Shown one piece after another: positions 35,417-47,624 of a DNA stretch of 64,000 nt. The stretch is from Arachis hypogaea (lineage: Eukaryota; Streptophyta; Magnoliopsida; Fabales; Fabaceae): contig NC_092042.1 of assembly GCF_003086295.3 (NCBI RefSeq), positions 45,568,137 to 45,632,136 on the forward strand, read 5' to 3'. The notes under the pieces were generated by a model, which saw nothing but the letters and a program-made list of their open reading frames with translations, was not told the DNA's origin and did no database searches. Position 1 is the first letter of the stretch. Every line of letters begins with the position of its first letter. The position numbers and the translations under genes are program-made.

Positions 35417-36885
35417 ATCTTTCACTTAGGCTATACATATATATTTTCCTAATATAATCACATCTTATAAACTTTATGTGCATATTAGAATGCTATTTCC
35501 ATTATTACTTTAACATCCAGTTTGTCTCATATATTAATTATAAAATTATCCTAGCTTTATCATATTAGTGTCGCGATGAAACCATGATGATCATCACACT
35601 AATATACCGAACAACATAGATCAAATTTAGATGAGAAAATTCAGAAATTACATGCAAAAAAGATCTCATGTATGCCTATTTTCAATTGGTCCAACATTTT
35701 ATGAGATCACGAGTCAGAGTGAAAGAAAATTGAATACTTTATTTCTGCAAAAATATCTATATTTGTAAATTTGTATAAACCATATGAGCATTTAAATGCA
35801 CATTCTCACTGAAACAATATATCATAAAATGATATGACACCATATAAATAGTATCCACATAAAAGACTTTGGGTGTTTGTTCCATACTAACTAAATATGT
35901 ATGCATTTGTAGATTTTGTGATATATAACTTCCTCACAAGATACTTAAACACTCTGAACTCTCTTATTTAACAACAATTTAAAATAATAAACTACTAACA
36001 CATTATAAAAAAATAACTCAAGTGGTCTTTTAAATATATATTCATAATTTATGACAAGTGTTTGTAATTTCCTATTCGAATGTTTTCAAAAGGTATTTTA
36101 TATTCAAGTGTTTTAATAGAAAGAGTAACAAGAGTCTTCTCAACACTTTTTCAAAGAACTCTTTCAATGAGCATATAAATATACCTATAGTGGATTAAAA
36201 TTGTCTTGACATTTAACAAAGTCAAAATCAAAATACTAAATGATCTCTATCTTTATTTTCTAACTTCATATATGTGAACATGTAAAGTTTTGTTATAACA
36301 AAACCTTTTTTTATTATACTATTTAGTGATCCATTCTTAACTTACTCAAATTTTTACCAAAAATACCAATAATGTACATAATAACTGTAAGTGTACAGAT
36401 TTGGTACCCATCAGACTATTATTGAAGCATAAAAAATTTATGCACTTTTGAACTTTATAATATTCTTGAGATACTTGATGAGATGATACTTATCTCCCTT
36501 AGAATTGAGTATATAACTTTATTTATAATTCTATGTGCCACTAAAATACAAGAATAAAAAAATATACTTATTCCTTTTAAATTGATACATAATTATCAAC
36601 TACATTTATATCAAAAGACCATATAATTTGATGAAATATGAAATATGATAAAATTTTCTTAAATTTATAGATGGAGTTCTTTAACTTGCAGTTCATATAT
36701 TTATTTGTATTTTGCGACAAAAAATTATTGCATAATAATTGTCTCATCAACAATCCTTTTGAGAAACAATTTCCTATATTTGATGACACGTCATCTTAAG
36801 TAGTTTTTAAGGTCTTTTATTCTCTTATTTATTTTCTTAGATTTTAATCAAATTTTTTATGTTTTCTCATGAAAATTAATAATTA
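35417..36885 (-). other. Probable decayed internal region before the copia LTR
   Basis: AT-rich, with no readable protein. The stretch near 35570-35610 (GTGATGATCATCATGG in minus sense) has an element-like feel but no frame. Assignment is by adjacency only. Confidence 0.3.
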
Positions 36886-36889
36886 GTCA

Positions 36890-38280
36890 AATATTTGGGG
36901 TTGTGTTAGTGTTTTTATAACTTCAAGAGTTTTTTATTAAAAAATAAGCAAAAATGGAAAGAAAAACTCAAAAGAAATACAAAAGTGTGGCACAAAGGAA
37001 ACAGAAGAGTGACCCAAGGAACTAAAGCCACGCATGCTAGCGAACCCCATCCAGGCTTCAGTAGCTTGACTGGCGGATGACTACTGTGCCTGGCGGAAGA
37101 TCCCCCATGTCCAACGACCTTGACGCACGCTCGGCAGCCTCCTTGCAAGCCTGCTACCATGCCCAGTGAATGATGCCCACGCCTGGCATATATGTCCCTC
37201 TGCAAGTGTGATTTTGGGCCTTTTGCTCAATCTTTCACTAATATAGGTCCGGATTAACCATAATTACAACTCTCAAGATGCAACAATTAAGGCCCAAACT
37301 TAATTATCCGCGTCATAAAAAACCTTAATCACATTTAGAAGAGTTGAAGATCTAGAAGATTAGTTATTAATTTGCTCTAGAAGCATAAGAGATTTGGTTG
37401 TTAGATTTTTTTATTTGAATTATTCGTTTTTGAATTGAATAAGAGTTAATAAGCAGTTATCTTATTTTTCTCTTTGGAAGATAAGTGATTATCTTATCCT
37501 TTCTATCCGAAGGATAATATTAGTTTATTTTTGAATTTGAATTCTAGAATTTAGGTTATAAATAAGGGAGCATAGCTCACAGAGGAGATAATCAAGTCTT
37601 CGGACTACTTCTCTTCTTGTTTTTCTTACTTTTTCAATGGTAACTAATTCTTTGTCAAAGGGTTGGGAGCTCTATTTATGTTTTTCATGGATAATTAATC
37701 TATGTTTATTTGATTTCGAGGTTTTACTTTGATCTATTTCATGATTGAGTTATTTGTTCTTCATTCAAATTAGTGGATCGAAAAGTAAGCTTATTCTTCT
37801 TGGATTCCTTTATTATAATTGGAAAATTTGATATTTGAATCAAAGCTTGAAAATTCTTTCACATGAATATTTGAATTCAGCTAGGAATAGTGGTTCAATT
37901 AGTATGTGACACATACATGATTTTCAACCACTCTAATTTTGAATAAGTGATATATAATTCGGATTAGAACAACTTTTGAAAATTATGTTTTCTTTTAAGA
38001 TTTTACTGGATATGACTAGCTTGAATACGTGACATATAATTCGAACTAAGGACTACTTTTAAATTTTATTTGAATCTAAAATCAGTTTTGTGCTTAATCT
38101 CTTGATTAATTAATTGATGCCTAATTAATGTTTGAGAGACTGAGGAGTCAAGGAATTGAAAATCAGTTACTAAAGGTTTTGTCGTGAAAGATCTTTGCAA
38201 ACTTCAAGATAAATAAAAAAGATTAGTTTTTCTAAGAGCATAAGCATCTTCAAAATCCTTGACTCTCATTATCACTATCT
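36890..38280 (+). mobile_element. LTR-like block, plus strand
   Basis: It has the same architecture as F2a and F2b. A GC-rich U3 part (37020-37200, with TGGCGGA/TGCCTGGCGGAAG units) is followed by a TATA box TATAAATAA (37557-37565) and a GGGAGCTCTATTTATG block (about 37666-37681) with ATGGATAATTAATC. Sequence typical of R-U5 comes next. Both ends are uncertain and no target duplication was found. Confidence 0.45.
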
Positions 38281-38883
38281 TCTCTCAATTCATCATTCAA
38301 GCTCACTATCCGCAGCATCCAAGCATTTAGCATTCAAGATTCTCAAGGGTAGCATCCAAATAGTGACGATATAAAAATCACACAAACTCTCTATGCAATA
38401 GTAAAACTCTAATGGAAAAGATCTAAGCCTAGGGTTATACTAATCTAAAAACAGGATAAACAGACTAATCCTAGCTATATATATACCCTTAATCTTACTT
38501 ATTTTAAGTAAATCATCAACCAAACTCTGCCTCAGCATATCTAGTAATTTTGGGTTCTCAACCCTCCTCACCACAAGTCATCAGTTCCCTCATCATCACA
38601 GTGGTTCAAATTCAGTAAACCCAATATCCAGCAATCCGTTCAATAGTAATAACAAGCACAAGTAAAGCAATACAAGTCAAGCACAATTTGGCAATTAATA
38701 CAGTAACAACTTGTCAGAACAATTAGGCAACCCAAAGACAATCAAGCAATCCCAAATAATGGCAAACAAATACAGTATGATGCATGTTTGTCCTACTGGC
38801 CATGAGCTCGTGGGTTGGTTAAACTGCCAGAACTCGACACATCCGATAGCTAACCCAAACATTGTCTCTCTGTTTTACTTTTA

Positions 38884-39033
38884 CACTCTTGGGATATAGT
38901 GCCCGCCACACTCTTGTGATATAGTATCTGCCACACTCTCAGGATATAGTGTCTGCCACACTCTTGGGATATAGTGTCTGGCATATTCTTGTGATATAGT
39001 GTCTGCTACACTCTTGGGATATAGTTTCCACCA
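38884..39033. repeat. 25-bp tandem repeat, six units
   Basis: Unit CACTCTTGGGATATAGTGTC plus five bases, six copies head to tail with one to five changes each. The array decays at both ends. Confidence 0.85.
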
Positions 39034-39039
39034 TATTCT

Positions 39040-39960
39040 ATACAAACGGAGATAGAACCACGAACAAGAGGGATTACACCACCATCCTTGCTTGAGTTAC
39101 AACCATAAGTCGACCTGCAAGCGGGATAACACCACCGTCCTTGCAAAACAGTCCAATATGCAACTGTGATAACACTATCATCCTTGCTAAACATAATTCA
39201 GTATGTAAGTGGGATCATGCCACTGTTTTTGCCCCTTCATCCATTTAGGTCATAATCACTCGTTGTTAGTGTCTTTTAACAATTTCATAAGTTATTTAAC
39301 TCATTAATCCCAATCTTCCATCAATTGTCAATTTCATTAACACATGAGCAGGATGAAACCTCCGTCTTCACCATAGGTGGGATAAAACCACCATCTCCGC
39401 TTAAAGGTTTTACGCACTGAGCAAGTGGGATGGTACCACCATCTTTGCCATGCAAGAAAACAAACAAAGTGGTTTACGCATTGTACAAGTGGGATTATAC
39501 TACCGTCCTTACCAGGCAAGAAACCAAACATAGTGGTTTATGCACTACATAAGTGGGATTACACCACTGTCCTTGCCAGGCAAGAAACCATCATCATATC
39601 CTAAACCAGTTTACAATTCATTCGAATTTTGGAAGATTCAACCTAATTAACATAAACCCATTCATGTACTAATCAATTTTCATCATTATTCCATGAGCAG
39701 GATGAGAGCACCGTCCTCACCGCGGGAAGAACAAAGCCACCATCCCCATTGAACCCGAAGCAAGTGGGACAGATCCAATCCTTGCATCTTACCCAGGCAA
39801 GTAATCTTTAATCATTAATTTTAATCACGTTCACAAATTATCAGATTTATTAACCTCAACTCTTTACTAGTTCATAAACAATTACTTGTGAGTGGGATAA
39901 CACCATCATCCTCACCGTGGGTGGGACGAATCACCATTCCCGCGATAATGTCTTCCGGTT
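39040..39960. repeat. Degenerate tandem array around GTGGGATnnnACCACCGTCC
   Basis: About ten imperfect units of roughly 60-70 bp, each with an AAGTGGGATTACACCAC core and often CCTTGCCAGGCAAGAAACCA after it. The unit contains a small internal inverted repeat (GTGGGAT...ACCAC, TTGCC..GGCAAG). Confidence 0.7.
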
Positions 39961-40125
39961 AATCCAAACGTTTATTTGGGAATATTTTAACTCAATCCAT
40001 TTAGTATCCTCACACTCATTGAGGACCTTAGAACTAGTTAATGGACTTAAAATAGGGGTTACAGAGGTAAAAGAGTAGAGTGAATAGGTAAAAATAGTTA
40101 AAATAAATATTTTTAGCAAAATAGA

Positions 40126-40352
40126 ACATTCGTGCGTACGCGCGAGTCCTTTTCTGTGCATGCGCATGGTATGCTCACGAAAAGCATTTAATTCTGGAAA
40201 TGTAAGTCATGCGTATGCATGAGTCATGCGTGCACATGACTTGGTTTTGTGCGTGCACATGGTACGTGAATGTTACTCACATGAAGCTCTTTCAATTCTG
40301 TAAACTCCCCTTATGCGTACGCATGGGGTCATGCATACGCATGACCTCCATT
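40126..40352. repeat. Palindrome cluster GCGTACGC / GCATGCGC / GTGCACATG
   Basis: Units such as GTGCGTACGCGCGAG, GCATGCGCATG, ATGCGTATGCATGAG and GCGTACGCATGGGGTCATGC. Analogous to the arrays of the other LTR families but with a different core. Confidence 0.8.
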
Positions 40353-42047
40353 TTCTGCAGAATTCTCTTTTTAACCCCAAATTTCAAACACGCATAATTT
40401 TTTTGTTAAAAATTATTTTTCGTCTTTTTTTTAACGTCATAAACTACTCAGACCTAATTTGAATTTAAGACAAGTTTTACATGATTTGAGGGTCTGAGAA
40501 CCATGTTATAACCCGTCGAAATTAGTTAAAAATTTGAATTTTACCAAATTTACCAATTATGCAATTTTACCAATTCCTCAATCCAATTCTAACCAAAATC
40601 ATACCAAAATCATTCCTAAACAGTCTCAGCATATATTTATCCATTTCTCTATCCTTTTAACTATTCAACACCTAATATATCAATTTCCAATCCATCCATC
40701 TATCCACAATTTTATTAATGTATTAACTAATTTCTCATTATTCAATTCAATAATTTACTCATTTCTTTAAATCACACTTTTCACATACTTACCTCTTGGG
40801 GTACTTCTCACCCCATTCACAGTCTCCGGCCTAATATTCATACACATTGCCATAATAGGCAACAAAATTCACATTTCACTTAAGCTAACATGTATTCGTA
40901 TTTAGCATTCAATTTTCCAAATTAGACTAACACATAACCTATCATCAACAAACACCATGCTCATCATATCCCATATCTGTGCTCATTAACATTTAAATTC
41001 ATGATTCACAACAACAACTATCAATCGACATTCAGCCAACTAATCACAAACACAAGTAGTTCTATTCAATCCTACCATAGGGGCAATTAACCTACGCATT
41101 CACATAATTTTACATAATACCTACCCGAAACCTAAACCCATACCTTAATATTGGTGGTTTCCAAACTCTTGAATCCCTTCCAAACATCAATCCTCAAACA
41201 AGCAACTAAACCATTTCATTCCATTCAACATAATCAATTTATCATTTATCCTAGGATTTTTACTCAAAATTAGGGATAACAAAGGGATTGAACTTTCCTA
41301 CCTTGTGCTGCTCAACCTTGGGTTAAAACTCCAGTTGAGATTGTGCTTGAACTTCTCCTAAAGCATCAAATCATAATATCTCAATACCCACATAACCAAA
41401 AATGCAAATTACTAAAGAATAAGAAACTAGAAAAGAATGTTAGATTTTTTTACCGCATTGTTCGGATAGAATCGAAGAGGATTCCGAGATGAACGCGTGG
41501 CTACAAACAGTTTGTTAATCAGAATTCCGGATTGCAAGTTATGGTGATTTGTTTGTATGTGTAAATAGTGCACACTAGGGCACCCTCTCTTCCTCTCCCT
41601 TCTTCTCCTCAGCTGCACTCTCTCAATGAAAAGGGGCAATGCGGATGAACTTGGCTGAATGGTGAGTTCATATATGTGGGCTTGGGCCCGATGAAGGCCC
41701 AAGTCCATTTTTGGTGCGTTTGGCCTAACTTTGGACCAAAACCTTTAAGATAAGTGTTTTAATTTGTATTGTAATTATTTTTACTCCCTAAATTATAAAT
41801 TTTAATTTCTTAATCTTTCCGGCTCATATTTAATTTTTGTCACTCGTAGTGCTTGATAGATTTAAGCCGGTACAGTCATTTTTATCGTCGGTATGCGCTT
41901 TTTCGTAATTAGTTATATTTTCGCGCTCAATTTTATTTTTTTTTAATTTAAATTCCCACCGGAAAATTTTCAATTTATAAATTATTAATTTCTCAACCCA
42001 CTTGCTTATAATTAATTTATTAATGATAATTTATCCCGGTTTTACAA

Positions 42048-42680
42048 CTAATGGCTAGTTATTTTCTTTCTCCTTTACTTTTCATTCTGTTATCGTTTTC
42101 CTTATTTTTCTCTTTTTGTTAATTTTTCTTCTTTGCATACATAGCATATTCTATCTTTTGTTATCTTAAACTTAGAATTTGAATGCTTTTTTCTCCAATA
42201 ACTATTTTTAAGGAGGATATCTTGATAAAAAATATTGAATTAAATAAATTCAAAAACAAACTGTGGAGGTGCTTAAATATATGTGGATACATTTAAAGAA
42301 ATCTAAAATGTTTGAATCTTGAGAAAACAAAAAAATAATTTTCAAAATTAGAAATTTAAAGAAATATTATGAGGATCTGACTATCAATTCCTTGAAGCAA
42401 TTGAAAAAAAATAGGGAAAGATCAAAAGAAATCAAAAGTTCTAAGGCTCTGAGAACCAATAATTAGGGCTTAGTATGTGCCAGTGATATTTTTGTCTTAA
42501 GGATAGACTTGAGCTAGTAAAAATAAGAGGTGCTTCATTATGCGATAACTTAGGCCAACTGGACCGGATTATCGATTGAAAGCCTGCTTAAAGAGTTACC
42601 TTAAGACAAAACATTAAGAAGTCCAAAGAGGCTCTGAGCATCGATGTATGGGAAAACAAAACCCTAGTTATGTGCTTACG
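42048..42680. other. Undefined retroelement-derived spacer
   Basis: No readable protein. It lies between the chromovirus-like LTR and the U5 end of the next LTR, so it may be leader or internal sequence of that element. Confidence 0.3.
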
Positions 42681-42689
42681 AGGTGATTG

Positions 42690-43490
42690 TGCTGGTGGGT
42701 GAAAAGAGATTTCGCACAGCTTAATCGGCAAGTACACCGAGTCCTCCAAGTAATACCTCAGGTTTGTGAGGATCGAAACCATGAGGATTGTCGGATTGAA
42801 CAAGCAATGGTTTCTTGTTGGACTTAGTCAGGCAAATAAAAAAAGGGATTTAGTGAGTTGCAATTCGCATAAACAATAAACAAGAAAATAAAGAAAGCAA
42901 TAAGCAGTTTGGTGTGAAAACAGTATAAGGAAATGGTTAAGGCCTCAGAGATGTTTACTTTTCCAGATTAAAATGTCTTACCAACTATTTTAATAATGAG
43001 TGGTTCATTCTATGGCAAACCATAAATGTCTAAGTACTAATCTTTTAGTGATTTAGACTCATCAAACCTTCATTAACCGCCACTCTCGTGGTCACTTAAT
43101 TCAGATTACAGGGTAAAGTTCAAAAAACTAGTTCAGCGCAATGAAAACCCTAATTAACCAAGACTAACAGGATTATATGTCACATATCCAAATTAGTTCA
43201 TGCAATTAGCAAATTTAGAGGAATTTGTTTTCAAGCTATAGTTCAAGCGAGATAACTCTCTCGAGAATCACAGGAACTCATGTAGAAAAGGGTCATACTC
43301 TCGTTCCACCTAGTTCATAAGATTAAGAACAAAAAGAATCCTTATAATTGAATCAAATATAAATTAAAAAAGAAGAATAATAGTTCTAATCCATAGAAAT
43401 AAACAGAGCTCCTAACCTTAACCAAGAGAGGTTTAGTTGCTCATAACTTACAGAGAAAATAGGGTTCTGAAAATGTCAAATGATGCTAGA
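42690..43490 (-). mobile_element. LTR fragment E6, minus strand
   Basis: R-U5 part of another LTR of the E1/E2 type but clearly diverged. It has a GGAGCTCTGTTTATTTC block in minus sense (about 43400-43416) and the U5 hairpin CCTCA-GGTTTG-TGAGG (42756-42771) followed on the sense strand by TATTACTTGGAGGACTCGGTG. It is cut at about 43490, where E2-like 3' internal sequence begins. Confidence 0.6.
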
Positions 43491-44009
43491 TTCCCCTAGA
43501 AAGTTTTGACCCTCCTAACCATTGATGCTCAAAGTATTGGACCTTTTCTTTTCATTTCTTTTTGCTGTTTGTTTTGCTTCAAGAATCAATCTTTTTCTTA
43601 TTTCAGAGAATTTATAATACTTCTCTAAGTTCCTGTTCCTCAAGAACCAATATACTCGACTCCAAAATCAAATATGCACAGTTAATTTATACATTCATAA
43701 TAGAGATAGTGCCACCATATCAAAGCAACCAGAACACGCAATATATAACTCAAAATCTCATGTATTATACTACTTCTCTTTCTTTTGATTTTTGTTTAAG
43801 CTCAGAGCAAGATACATGACAAATATTTTTAAAATAAACATAAAATACTAAAATAAATAACTAAACTAAAAAGCGAGGAAATCCTAATAGTGATCATGAA
43901 AACTTAGAAAAGAAAATAGAAAATAGAACGAAATACCGAAAAAAAAACAAACATAAAATAAAAGAATGGAGAATGAAACTCAAGCACCTTAGTGATGGTG
44001 GCTACTATT
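43490..44009 (-). mobile_element. E2-like 3' internal remnant
   Basis: Resembles 8210-8800 of E2: GATGCTCAAAG followed by TTGGA near 43522, and AGCACCTTAGTGATGGTGGC near 43984 against CCACCTTAGTGACGGCGGC in E2. No frame. E3 begins abruptly at 44010. Confidence 0.6.
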
Positions 44010-45665
44010 TGGTGCACGAAATTGTGATCATCAATGGCGCCATCAACATGGTACGCTCAATTGCAATCTCAACTCTTTATCACAACTTCGCACAACTAAC
44101 CAGCAAGTGCACTAGGTCATCCAAGTAATAAACCTTACGCGAGTAAGGGTCGATCCCACGGAGATTGTTGGTATGAAGCAAGCTATGGTCATCTTGTAAA
44201 TTTCAGTCAGGCAGATTCAAATGGTTATGGAGGATTAATGATTAAAAGATGAATAAAACATAAAATAAAGATAGAGATACTTATGTAATTCATTGGTGAG
44301 AATTTCAGATAAGCGTATGGAGATGCTTTGTCCCTTCCGTCTCTCTGCTTTCCTACTGTCTTCATCCAATCCTTCTTACTCCTTTCCATGGCAAGCTGTA
44401 TGTTGGGCATCACCGTTGTCAATGGCTACAGTCCCGTCCTCTTAGTGAAAATGTTCAACGCGCTCTGTCACAACACGGCTATTCATCTGTCGGTTCTCGA
44501 TCATGTCGGAATAGAATCCAGTGATTCTTTTGCGTCTGTCACTAACGCCCCACAATCGCGAGTTTGAAGCTCGTCACAGTCATTCAATCCCTGAATCCTA
44601 CTTAGAATACCACAGACAAGGTTTAGACCTTCCGGATTCTCAAGAATGGTCGCCAATGGATTCTAGCTTATACCACGAAGATTCTGATTAAGGAATCCAA
44701 GAGATATCCACTCAACCTAAGGTAGAACGGAGGTGGTTGTCAGGCACACGTTCATAGGTGAGAATGATGATGAGTGTCACGGATCATCACATTCATCAAG
44801 TTGAGGAACAAGTGATATCTTAGAACAAGAATAAGCTGAATTGAATAGAAGAACAATAGTAATTGCATTAATACTCGAGGTACAGCAGAGCTCCACACCT
44901 TAATCTATGGTGTGTAGAAACTCTATCGTTGAAAATACATAAGAACAAGGTCTAGGCATGGCCGAATGGCCAGCCTCCCAAAGAGGGTTCAATCATAAAA
45001 ACATGATCAAAAGATGATCCGAAGATTGAAAGATTCTCCAAATACAATAGCAAAAGGTCCTATTTATAGAGAACTAGTAGCCTAGGGTTTACAGAAATGA
45101 GTAAATGACGTAAAAATCTACTTCCGGGCCCACTTGGTGTGTTCTTGGGCTGAGCATTGAAGCTTCCATGTGTAGAGACTTTTCTTGGAGTTAAACGTCA
45201 GCTTTTGTGCCAGTTTGGGCGTTTAACTCCCACTTTTGTGCCAGTTCCGGCGTTTAACGCCGGGAATTCTGAAGCTGAATTGGAACGCCTGTTTGGGCCA
45301 TTAAATCTCGAGAAAAATATAAACTATTATATATTGCTGGAAAGCCTTGGATGTCTACTTTTCAACGCAATTGAGAGCGCACCAATTGGGCTTCTGTAGC
45401 TCTAGAAAATTCACTTCGAGTGCAGGGAGGTTAGAATCCAACAGCATCTACAGCCCTTTTCAGCCTCTGAATCAGATTTTTGCTCAAGTCCCTCAATTTC
45501 AGCCAGAAAATACCTGAAATCATAGAAAAACACACAAACTCATAGTAAAGTCCAGAAAAGTGAATTTTAACTAAAAACTAATAAAAATATAATAAAAACT
45601 AACTAAAACATACTAAAAGCATACTAAAAACAATGCCAAAAAGCGTATAAATTATCTGCTCATCA
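44010..45665 (-). mobile_element. E3 3' LTR
   Basis: From TGGTGCACG to TGCTCATCA. TATAAATA (sense) at 45061-45068, GGAGCTCTGCTGT at about 44883-44895, U3 palindromes at about 45185-45290, and the U5 hairpin CCTTAC-GCGA-GTAAGG at 44133-44148. Relative to E2 it has extra sequence near its end (ATCAATGGCGCCATCAAC, about 44029). The flanks of E3 (before 44010 and after 50981) show no matching 5-bp duplication. Confidence 0.85.
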
Positions 45666-46195
45666 CAACACCAAACTTAAATTGTTGCTTGTCCCCAAGC
45701 AACTGAAAATCAAATAGGATAAAAAGAAGAGAATATACAATGAATTCCAAAAAATCTATGAAGATCAGTATTAATTAGATGAGCGGGGCTTTTAGCTTTT
45801 TGCCTCTGAACAGTTTTAGCATCTCACTTTATCCTTTGAAGTTCAGAATGATTGGCTTCTATAAGAACTCAGAATCCGGATAGTGTTATTGATTCTCCTA
45901 GTTAAGTATGATGATTCTTGAACATAGCTACTTTATGAGTCTTGGCCGTGGCCCAAAGCACTCTGTTTTCCAGTATCACCACCGGATACATCCATGCTAC
46001 AGACACATAACTGGGTAAACCTTTCCAGATTGTGACTCAGCTTTACTAGAGTCCCCAATTAGAGGTGTCCAGGGTTCTTAAGCACACTCTTTTTGCTTTG
46101 GATCACGAATTTAACCGCTCAGTCTCAAGTTTTCACTTGACACCTTCACGCCACAAGCACATGGTTAGGGACAACTTGGTTTAGCCGCTTAGGCC
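45666..46195 (-). mobile_element. E3 3' internal region up to a deletion junction
   Basis: Collinear with E2 7672 to about 8195, including the CAACACCAAACTTAAATTG motif and the GTTGCTTGTCCCCAAGCAAC block. At about 46196 it jumps into gag sequence equivalent to E2 about 11780, so roughly 3.6 kb present in E2 (protease, spacer, accessory ORF) is missing. Confidence 0.75.
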
Positions 46196-47624
46196 AGGAT
46201 GTGATTATGGCCTTGTTGGTCACGGTTATGGCCTTGCACTCTCTTTTGGGATTCTTTTCCGTATTGCCTGGGAGAGTGCTAGTAGGATTTTCAGTAACCC
46301 TTTTACTCAGCTGACCCACTTGTGCCTCCAAGTTTCTGATGGAGGACCTTGTTTCATTCTTGAAATTGAGAGTGGCCTTAGATAGATCAGAGACTATATT
46401 TGCTAAGCTAGATGGATTCTGCTCAGAATTCTCTATCTGTTGCTGAGAGGATAATGGAAAAGGCTTGCCATTACTAAACCTGTTTCTTCTACCATTATTA
46501 TTGTTAAAGCCTTGTTGAGGCTTTTGTTGATCCTTCCATGAGAAATTTGGATGATTTTTCCATGACAGTTTATAGGTGTTTTCATAGGCTTCACCCATGT
46601 AATTCACCTCTGCCATTGCAGGGTTCTCAGGATCATAAGCTTCTTCTTCAGAAGATGTTTCTTTAGTACTATTGGATGTATTTTGCAATCCATTCAGACT
46701 CTGAGAAATCACATTGACTTGCTGAGTCAACATTTTATTCTGAGCTAATATGGCATTCAGAGCATCAATTTCAAGAACTCCCTTCCTCTGAGGCGTCCCA
46801 TTATTCACAGGATTCCTTTCATAGGTTTACATGAACTGGTTATTTGCAACCATTTCAATGAGTTCCTGAGCTTCTGCAGGTGTTTTCTTTAGGTGAATAG
46901 ATCCACCTGCAGAATGGTCCAATGATATCTTAGACAATTCAGACAGACCATCATAGAATATAGCCAGGATGGTCCATTCTGAGAGCATATTATAAGGACA
47001 CTTTTTGGTCAGTTGCTTGTATCTTTTCCAAGCTTCATAGAGGGATTCACCTTCTTTTTGCTTGAAGGTTTGAACACCCAATCTAAGCTTGCTCAGCTTT
47101 TGAGGAGAAAAAAATTTGGCTAAGAAAGCCGTGACCAACTTATCCCAAAAGTTTAAGCTATCTCTAAGTTGAGAGTCCAACCATATTTTAGCTCTGTCTC
47201 TTATAGCAAATGGGAAAAGCATAAGCTTGTAGACCTCGGGATCAACTCTATTGGTCTTAATAGTATCACAGATCTACAAGAATTCAGTTAAGAACTGAAA
47301 AGGATCTTCTGATGGAAGTCCATAAAACTTGCAATTCTGTTGCATCATAGAAACTAATTGAGGCTTAAGCTCAAAATTGTTTGCTCCAATGGCAGGGATT
47401 GAGATGCTTCTTCCATGGAAGTTGGAAGTTGGTCTAGTAAAATCACCAAGCACCTTCCTTGCATTGTTATTATTGTTGGGTTCGGCCATTACTTCTTTTT
47501 CGAGATTCTCTGTAAGGTTTTCTCTGGATTGATGTGCTTTAGCTTCTCTTAGCTTCTTCTTCAGAGTCCTTTCAGGTTCATGGTTAGCATCAACAAGAAT
47601 GTTCTTATCCTTGCTCCTGCTCAT
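46146..47624 (-). pseudogene. gag: E3 gag pseudogene with fused tail
   Basis: ATG at 47624 (MSRSKDKNILVDANHEPERT). Same layout as E2 gag: GRSISIPAIGANNFELKPQL, QQNCKFYGLPSEDPFQFL, LMLFPFAIRDRAKIWLDS, FLAKFFSPQKLSKLRLGVQT, SLYEAWKRYKQLTKKCPYN, then QGFNNNNGRRNRFSNGKPF and RSSIRNLEAQVGQLSKRV. The frame is almost clean, with only two stops. One is a CAG-to-TAG stop at 47271-47273; the other is TAA for Tyr at about 46826-46828. After KRECKAITV the frame crosses the deletion junction and ends in 3' non-coding sequence read as protein, at 46146. It is better preserved than E2 gag. Confidence 0.85.

Larger units (their letters stand above)
38500..42047 (-). mobile_element. Chromovirus (Tekay/Del-like) LTR, minus strand
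   Basis: In minus sense it starts near 42047 with TTGTAAAACCGGGATAA, a start I associate with plant Tekay/Del-type LTRs. The region 41430-41600 carries a leader resembling that family (CATAACTTGCAATCCGGA, CACGCGTTCATCTCGGAAT, TATCCGAACAATGCGGTAAA). Further on are a GCGTACGC/GCATGCGC palindrome cluster (40126-40352) and two tandem arrays (38884-39960). The far end is not defined. Confidence 0.45.

Noticed and set aside
41427..41708. Minus-strand frame of 93 codons as a host gene
   Set aside because: The sequence matches the leader style of Tekay/Del-type LTRs and has no protein domain.
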